Shown here: positions 44,291 to 48,728 of the stretch, in pieces
Position numbering within the stretch: the stretch's first letter is position 1
Layout of the letters: each line of letters opens with the position of its first letter
From: Acinetobacter lwoffii
GTDB taxonomy: Bacteria > Pseudomonadota > Gammaproteobacteria > Pseudomonadales > Moraxellaceae
DNA: 48,728 nt
Assembly (NCBI RefSeq): GCF_024129735.1
Contig: NZ_JAMXXK010000024.1
Coordinates: 1-48,728, forward strand
Direction of reading: 5' to 3'
Position numbers and translations under genes: made by a program
The notes under the pieces: generated by a model
What the model saw: the letters and a program-made list of their open reading frames with translations, nothing else
Told to the model about the DNA's origin: nothing
The model's database searches: none

Positions 44291-44863
44291 ATGAACAAAG
44301 TAAAATTATTTGCCTTGCCACTTTTAGCAGCAGCTGTTGTCATGACAGGTTGTGCGAGCCGTAAGCCTGCCGCTGAAGTTCAAACGGGCGGTTTAGATAC
44401 GACCGGTACAACAACTGTGAATACTCAAGGTCTGAGTGAAGATGCAGCACTGAATGCACAAAACATGGCAGGTGCTTCTGCAAAAGGTGTTACTGCAGAA
44501 AATAAAGCATTCTTGGCAAAACGCGTGGTGCATTTTGACTATGACAGTACTGAACTCAGCAATGAAGATCTAAATACGCTGCAAGCCCATGCGCAATTCC
44601 TGATGGCCAATGCCAATTCACGTGTAGCACTCACCGGCCATACCGATGAACGCGGTACCCGTGAATACAACATGGCACTTGGCGAGCGTCGTGCCAAAGC
44701 AGTAGAAAGCTTCTTGGTGACGACTGGTGTTAATCCTGGTCAACTAGAAGCAGTTAGCTATGGCAAGGAAATGCCAATCAATGCGGGCCATGACGAAAAT
44801 GCCTGGAAAGAAAACCGCCGTGTAGAAATTAATTATGAAGCGGTACCACCATTGTTGAAATAA
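44291..44863 (+). CDS. pal: Peptidoglycan-associated lipoprotein Pal
   Basis: Outer-membrane lipoprotein that binds peptidoglycan and TolB, 190 aa. Start ATG 44291 follows GGAGATGAAG; ATGs at 44279 and 44285 would overlap that site. The lipoprotein signal ends VVMTGC with acylated Cys21. A flexible Thr/Gly/Ala-rich linker leads to the OmpA-like domain with VHFDYDSTELSNED, LTGHTDERGTREYNMALGERRA and the terminal ENRRVEINYE, which holds the diaminopimelate-binding Asp and Arg. Confidence 0.96.
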   Translation: MNKVKLFALPLLAAAVVMTGCASRKPAAEVQTGGLDTTGTTTVNTQGLSEDAALNAQNMAGASAKGVTAENKAFLAKRVVHFDYDSTELSNEDLNTLQAHAQFLMANANSRVALTGHTDERGTREYNMALGERRAKAVESFLVTTGVNPGQLEAVSYGKEMPINAGHDENAWKENRRVEINYEAVPPLLK

Positions 44864-44893
44864 TTTTCATTCATGATGGTTTCATCAAATAAA

Positions 44894-44921
44894 AAGCACT
44901 CAATCATGAGTGCTTCTTATT
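44894..44921 (+). terminator. Terminator after pal
   Basis: AAGCACTCA-ATCA-TGAGTGCTT then CTTATT. A 9-bp perfect stem, 31 bases after the stop. Confidence 0.8.
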
Positions 44922-44942
44922 GGCTTCAATGAAAGAATCGGT

Positions 44943-45128
44943 CTACTTTAGAAGCTGATCTTGTTCAGCCGGATGCATCGATTCGATCAGATCATGTTTA
45001 TTGAATTGTTTGTACTCTGGTTTTGCTTCATAATCCCGCCAGGCTTCTTTCATCTTGTCTTCAGAGATATCATCTAAAGTAATGCCTTCGCTTGGCGTTG
45101 GAGTCGCATCAAACTTCAATGTTGTCAT
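44943..45128 (-). CDS. Small acidic cytoplasmic protein of unknown function
   Basis: A 61-aa soluble protein rich in Asp/Glu/Lys (ITLDDISEDKMKEAWRDYEAKPEYKQF), without membrane segment or signal. AGGAG is placed 7 bases before the ATG, which supports translation. It converges with pal and is divergent to fbp. I do not recognise a family; the amphipathic helices could bind a partner protein. Confidence 0.75.
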   Translation of the reverse strand: MTTLKFDATPTPSEGITLDDISEDKMKEAWRDYEAKPEYKQFNKHDLIESMHPAEQDQLLK

Positions 45129-45308
45129 ATCTGTGCTCCTATTCTCAATTTTCCTTTGTCTTCAACATAGCACTTTCCGCAGGAGTTGCAAGGGCAAAAT
45201 CGATACAAATAATCCAGTTTAATTTTTCTTTTAGTACGTTCTCATCTAAAATATAGCCGCATATCGTTTTGATCATTTTTTCCCGATTTAAGTTTTGGAG
45301 TTTCCCCT

Positions 45309-46283
45309 ATGTCATACCGCACTTTATCCCAGTTTTTACAACAACAAAGCGGGAATCTCACACCTGAACTTGCACAAGTTATTGAAACGATTGCAAACAC
45401 TTGCAAAGACATTGATCAATTACTGCAAAAAGGTGCTTTAGCGGGTGTATTGGGAAGTGCACAGCATGAAAACGTTCAAGGCGAAGAGCAAAAGAAGCTG
45501 GATGTCATTTCTAATGACTATTTGATTGATGCCTTGCAGCAACATCCAAATGTGGGTGGTTTGGCCTCAGAAGAACTGGATGAATTCACCCCTGCACAAG
45601 AAAATGGTCAATTTCTGGTATTGTTCGATCCATTAGACGGTTCAAGCAATATCGACATCAATATGTGTGTTGGTACTATTTTCTCGATTCTTCCTGCGAA
45701 GAATGCTGTGACTCAGGCAGAAGACTTTATGCAAGCCGGTGTTCATCAGGTAGCTGCAGGTTATGTGCTTTATGGCCCGTCAACCATGTTGGCATTGACG
45801 GTCGGCGCAGGCGTGGTGTTCTTTACCTATGACCCTGAGACTCAAGAATTCCTACTGACTTCTGAAGCAATTCAGGTTGCTGCGGATACTAAAGAATATG
45901 CGATCAATGCGTCGAATCAGCGTCATTGGGAAGCACCAGTACAGCGTTATATCGATGAATTGTTAGCTGGTAAGACTGGCCCGCGTGAAAAAGACTTCAA
46001 TATGCGTTGGGTTGCCTGTATGGTGGGCGACATTCACCGTATTCTTTGCCGTAGCGGTATCTTCATGTATCCATACGACCTTAAAGATCCGGCTAAAGCT
46101 GGCCGTCTGCGTTTAATGTATGAAGCTAACCCAATGAGCATGCTCATGGAACAGGCTGACGGTGCATCAACTACAGGTCGTGTCCGTATTCTTGAGATCG
46201 AACCGACAGATCTACATCAACGTGTGCCAGTGATCATTGGTTCTAAAAACGAAGTTGATCTTGTGACCAGCTACCACAACTAA
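45309..46283 (+). CDS. fbp: Fructose-1,6-bisphosphatase, class I
   Basis: Gluconeogenic phosphatase (EC 3.1.3.11), 324 aa. The class I signature is seen as [24 protein letters not shown], with the metal-binding ASEELDEF segment before it and [16 protein letters not shown] after. The substrate-binding [24 protein letters not shown] and [19 protein letters not shown] are intact. Its presence suits Acinetobacter-type bacteria that grow on organic acids and depend on gluconeogenesis. AGTTT-rich leader with GGAG 8-9 bases before the ATG. Confidence 0.96.
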   Translation: MSYRTLSQFLQQQSGNLTPELAQVIETIANTCKDIDQLLQKGALAGVLGSAQHENVQGEEQKKLDVISNDYLIDALQQHPNVGGLASEELDEFTPAQENGQFLVLFDPLDGSSNIDINMCVGTIFSILPAKNAVTQAEDFMQAGVHQVAAGYVLYGPSTMLALTVGAGVVFFTYDPETQEFLLTSEAIQVAADTKEYAINASNQRHWEAPVQRYIDELLAGKTGPREKDFNMRWVACMVGDIHRILCRSGIFMYPYDLKDPAKAGRLRLMYEANPMSMLMEQADGASTTGRVRILEIEPTDLHQRVPVIIGSKNEVDLVTSYHN

Positions 46284-46334
46284 TTTTTATAGCGGTAGTC
46301 GATATTGAATCGGCTGCCGTGGATTATATCTCCC

Positions 46335-47111
46335 ATGCCAACTTTTTTTCTTGATTCAAAAGACAATCCAAAGATTAAACACTTACGTGGTTTAATCGAA
46401 CAAAATACTTATCGTAAAAAACAAGGTCAAACGGTTTTAGAAGGCACGCATCTGTCTCTTGCCTGGCTACATGAAAACCGTAAAATTGATTCGATTTTCA
46501 CCACTGAACATGCACTTTCACATCCTGATTTCGAGAAAATTCTTGCAAAATACACAGGTATGGTCTTTGTTCTGAGCGAGTCTTTATACAAAGATTTAAG
46601 CACCTTAGGAACATCTTTAGCCTGTTTAGCTGTGGTCACTCTACCGACAGCAAATTATGCATTGGATTTTAAAGCAGACACTTTGATTTTGGAAAATGTA
46701 CAGGATCCGGGTAATGTAGGCACCCTGCTTCGCTCTGCTGCTGCTGCCGGTATTGAACAGATTGTATGTACCAAAGGTTCTGCATCGCTCTGGTCTCCAC
46801 GCGTATTACGTGCCGGTATGGGTGCACATTTCACGCTGCAAACCTTTGAAAATATTGCGCTTGAACAAATTCTTGAGCAATTTCAAATCCCTGTCTATGT
46901 AACCAGCTCACACCGTGCTGAAAGCCTGTATTCAAAAGACTTACGTAAACCTTGCGTGTGGATTCTGGGTAATGAAGGCCAAGGCGTGTCTGATTATGCG
47001 ATGCAACATGCTGAAGCCGTTAGCATTCCGCAACCTGGAGGTCAGGAATCACTGAATGTCGCAATTGCCGGTTCGATCTGTTTCTTTGAAATGGTACGTC
47101 AACGTATCTAA
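46335..47111 (+). CDS. TrmH/SpoU-family RNA 2'-O-methyltransferase
   Basis: A 258-aa SAM-dependent methyltransferase of the SpoU class, probably modifying 23S rRNA (RlmB-like) or tRNA. The N-terminal substrate-binding domain (VLEGTHLSLAWLHENRKID) is followed by the knotted SpoU domain: LILENVQDPGNVGTLLRSAAAAGIEQIV (motif 1), KPCVWILGNEGQGVS (motif 2) and SIPQPGGQESLNVAIAGSICFFE (motif 3). Start ATG 46335 gives the usual N-terminus; an in-frame start at 46305 adds ten unlikely residues. The gene follows fbp by 51 bases. Confidence 0.92.
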   Translation: MPTFFLDSKDNPKIKHLRGLIEQNTYRKKQGQTVLEGTHLSLAWLHENRKIDSIFTTEHALSHPDFEKILAKYTGMVFVLSESLYKDLSTLGTSLACLAVVTLPTANYALDFKADTLILENVQDPGNVGTLLRSAAAAGIEQIVCTKGSASLWSPRVLRAGMGAHFTLQTFENIALEQILEQFQIPVYVTSSHRAESLYSKDLRKPCVWILGNEGQGVSDYAMQHAEAVSIPQPGGQESLNVAIAGSICFFEMVRQRI

Positions 47112-47257
47112 TTAGGGATTTAGGTTACAGTGTTTTAATACGGCCCTGCCCGTGTATAAAATAGATTAAACTACAAAAATAATAAACTTAATTGTCAACC
47201 AAACCAGGATTCCCAACGTTATGTGATTATGAACTTGGGAATAATGGTGGGTGTCCA

Positions 47258-47893
47258 ATGACAGGATTTTCCATCTCTATGGATTTAGCACCAAAACAGT
47301 TGCAAACACACGATGTAAGTATTCTGAAGAGTACGGCTGAAGCACGTCTGAAGAATTTTATGCAGGATGTGACTGGGCGTGCCTTGGTGATGATGGAAAG
47401 TGCGACTCAAGGTCATCATGGTATTGCTATGGATCTGGTTCAGGAAGCTTTCATTTCCTTACACAAATCCTATGCAGAAAAAAGCACAGAAGAATGGTAT
47501 CCCCTGTTTTATACCATTCTCAACAACAAGTTACAGGACTGGCGTCGTAAAGAATCACGGCGTGGTCAAATGTTTTCATTTTTCAAAAAAGTCAGTCTCG
47601 ATGACGACAAAATTGAATTCGATGATATCGTTGATGAATCAACACCAACGCCGCTGGACTTTCTCGATCAGGCAGTCACTGCTGAAGAAATCCAGGAAGC
47701 GATTGCAAAATTGCCTGTGCGTCAGCAACAGGCATTTATGCTCAGAGCCTGGGAAGGATTTGATACGCATACTACCGCACAAATTATGAACTGCACAGAA
47801 GGCAGTGTAAAAACCCATTATCACCGTGCTATCCAAGGCTTACGTGCCTCTTTAGCACATTTAAATCCATATCTGGGAGGGTCATCCGAATGA
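47258..47893 (+). CDS. ECF-type RNA polymerase sigma factor
   Basis: A 211-aa sigma-70 family protein with regions 2 and 4 only. Region 2 lies at about 40-105 (MDLVQEAFISLHKSYAEKS, WYPLFYTILNNKLQDWRRK), region 4 at about 150-205 (AIAKLPVRQQQAFMLRAWEGFDTHTTAQIMNCTEGSVKTHYHRAIQGLR). Start ATG 47258 has GGTGGG at good distance; an in-frame TTG at 47192 would add 22 residues. The stop overlaps the next start (ATGA), and the next gene is a small membrane protein, which is the classical sigma/anti-sigma arrangement. Confidence 0.88.
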   Translation: MTGFSISMDLAPKQLQTHDVSILKSTAEARLKNFMQDVTGRALVMMESATQGHHGIAMDLVQEAFISLHKSYAEKSTEEWYPLFYTILNNKLQDWRRKESRRGQMFSFFKKVSLDDDKIEFDDIVDESTPTPLDFLDQAVTAEEIQEAIAKLPVRQQQAFMLRAWEGFDTHTTAQIMNCTEGSVKTHYHRAIQGLRASLAHLNPYLGGSSE

Positions 47894-48207
47894 ATCAAGA
47901 TGATTTCTTAAAACAAGTAACTTCCAAACTTGATGGACTGGCACAACAACATAAAGATAAACCTGTTGTCATGCACCATGTTCTTGAAGAAATTCAGGAT
48001 TCAAAACATTCACGCTTTGCATTTCTAAAAATGTCAGGTTTTGCTTTGGCAGCTGCGATTGCAGGCATTGTGGTATTACCGAATCTTTCGGACCATAACG
48101 AACCGCAAACTCAAATGGTGTCAGTCCCAAAACTGTCTCCGCAAATGCTTGAAGATTTAGAAATGTTAATGGTTTTAGGTGAGGACAAAGTTCCACATGG
48201 CAGCTAA
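47890..48207 (+). CDS. Small membrane protein, putative anti-sigma factor
   Basis: A 105-aa protein with a cytoplasmic N-terminal helix pair (residues 1-45), one membrane helix (KMSGFALAAAIAGIVVLPNL) and a short periplasmic tail. This topology and the 4-base overlap with the sigma gene suggest that it holds the sigma factor at the membrane. No ZAS (His-x3-Cys-x2-Cys) motif is present, so it would be a non-classical anti-sigma factor, perhaps of the DUF3619 type. Its 3' end overlaps the next gene by 11 bases. Confidence 0.72.
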   Translation: MNQDDFLKQVTSKLDGLAQQHKDKPVVMHHVLEEIQDSKHSRFAFLKMSGFALAAAIAGIVVLPNLSDHNEPQTQMVSVPKLSPQMLEDLEMLMVLGEDKVPHGS

Positions 48208-48607
48208 AAAATTGGTGATTGCTTTTTGTGCATTCAGTTTTCTGCAAACCAGCTTTGCAGGATTTGAACGTTTTTGGCTATTTTCCAAAGATGCGAATAC
48301 CCAAGTAACTGATACTTGGGATAGTCTTTCTGATTCTGAACAATTGGCACTGATTAAACGTTATCAATCTTTAAAAGAAATCCCCGAACAACAACGTGTC
48401 AGCTTGCAGCAGCGTATGGACTGGTTTACCCAACTCCCTGATGCGGAAAAGCAGAGAATGCGTGAAACATGGCAAATGATGAGCAGTCAGGAACGTAAAG
48501 AACTGGGCGCACGTATGCAAAAAGCGTCTCCTGAGCAACGCCTCGCCATTCGTGAAGAATATATTCTCAAATATCAGCAAGTGACTCAGCAGCCTAACTC
48601 GCATTAA
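48197..48607 (+). CDS. DUF3106-type exported protein
   Basis: A 136-aa periplasmic protein with a signal peptide (AAKKLVIAFCAFSFLQTSFA) and a helical, charged mature part. It shows repeated helical units with the W-x-x-L-S-x-x-E/Q-x pattern (TWDSLSDSEQLALIKRYQ, QRMDWFTQLPDAEKQRMRETW, MMSSQERKELGARM, KASPEQRLAIRE), recalling DUF3106 and CpxP/Spy-like periplasmic sensors. It overlaps the putative anti-sigma gene, so the three proteins probably form one envelope-signalling unit. Start ATG 48197; an in-frame start at 48179 would disturb the signal peptide. Confidence 0.78.
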   Translation: MAAKKLVIAFCAFSFLQTSFAGFERFWLFSKDANTQVTDTWDSLSDSEQLALIKRYQSLKEIPEQQRVSLQQRMDWFTQLPDAEKQRMRETWQMMSSQERKELGARMQKASPEQRLAIREEYILKYQQVTQQPNSH

Positions 48608-48638
48608 AAACTTAATATAAAAAAGCCTCCATATGGAT

Positions 48639-48670
48639 AATGCCAGTCAGTTAAGAAATTGACTGGCATT
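48639..48670. repeat. 11-bp stem hairpin at the IS end
   Basis: AATGCCAGTCA-N10-TGACTGGCATT, a perfect stem inside the element end that overlaps the 3' end of the transposase gene. It may stop transcription in or out of the element. Confidence 0.7.
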
Positions 48671-48728
48671 TTCTTGGGTATTTCTGCGGTTTTCCTTTCA
48701 CAACTCGTGGGCAACTTCTAACCCTTCT
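48651..48728 (-). CDS. IS4-family transposase, C-terminal end only
   Basis: Only the last 25 codons are in the window, reading RRVRSCPRVVKGKPQKYP then RKCQSIS and TAA (48653-48651). The basic P-R-x-V-K-x-K-P tail is typical of IS4-family DDE transposases. It is cut by the window edge, so completeness cannot be judged. Confidence 0.65.
   Translation of the reverse strand, partial: RRVRSCPRVVKGKPQKYPRKCQSIS

Larger units (their letters stand above)
48638..48728 (-). mobile_element. End of an IS4-family insertion sequence (continues past the window)
   Basis: The sequence TAATGCCAGTCAGTTAAG at 48638 closely resembles the terminal inverted repeat of IS4 (remembered as TAATGCCGATCAGTTAAG). It directly follows half of a terminator (AAAAAAGCCTCCATATGGA) whose other half is missing. 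The transposase gene reads inward from the right on the minus strand. A 13-base target duplication would be 48625-48637. Confidence 0.75.

Overview
The window reads as chromosomal DNA of an Acinetobacter-like gammaproteobacterium (Moraxellaceae). The support is a recognisable CarO outer-membrane protein, an AT-leaning composition (roughly 40% G+C judged by eye), ArgO/ArgP, NadM-type NMN adenylyltransferase, and the ruvAB / ybgC-tolQRAB-pal gene order. I cannot name a species. I see no tRNA, rRNA or CRISPR array.

Layout. 1-6.1 kb: sulfate uptake. A 5'-truncated sbp paralogue is followed by intact sbp, an RBBP9/YdeN-type hydrolase, cysT, cysW, cysA and a CysB-type regulator. 6.2-8.2 kb: a FadL-type porin converging on carO. 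8.5-11.9 kb: dapD, queE, queC (queuosine precursor), a small exported cysteine protein and a Bcp peroxiredoxin. 12-16.9 kb: YceI, divergent argO/argP, nadM, enoyl-CoA hydratase and nitroreductase. 16.9-24.2 kb is AT-rich accessory DNA. It holds a MarR regulator, three visibly damaged genes (a lipoprotein and a carotenoid oxygenase with frameshifts, a HcaR/BenM-like LysR with an in-frame TGA), an intact NIF3-like protein, an intact TfdB-like FAD monooxygenase and an unlisted 41-aa membrane protein. 24.4-29.1 kb: a lone Abi_C-domain protein and purL. 29.1-30.4 kb: 1.3 kb without a convincing gene. 30.4-32.2 kb: a sodium:solute symporter with a 43-aa membrane partner. 32.4-35.8 kb: dgt, ruvA, ruvB, with a structured palindromic element between ruvA and ruvB. 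35.8-39.7 kb: a block separating ruvB from ybgC, made of a membrane/helical protein of unknown family, an exported acetamidase/formamidase and an exported M20 hydrolase. 39.9-44.9 kb: the Tol-Pal envelope system. 45-48.6 kb: a small acidic protein, fbp, a SpoU-type RNA methyltransferase, and a sigma factor / putative anti-sigma / DUF3106 operon. From 48638 to the window end: the end of an IS4-family insertion sequence.

How the genes work together. Sbp, CysT, CysW and CysA form a complete sulfate/thiosulfate ABC importer with its likely regulator alongside. QueE and QueC are consecutive preQ0 enzymes. ArgP probably controls the divergent exporter ArgO. YbgC-TolQRAB-Pal couples the inner membrane to the outer membrane. 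The sigma, membrane and DUF3106 proteins look like an envelope stress module.

Most worth a second look: the solo Abi_C protein, the ruvA-ruvB palindromic element, the 4-kb insertion between ruvB and ybgC, the two tiny membrane proteins, the cluster of damaged genes at 18.6-22.1 kb, and the IS4 end that splits the terminator of the last operon. I did not find a clear multi-gene novel system; the Abi_C gene and the 35.8-36.5 kb membrane protein are the best unknowns.
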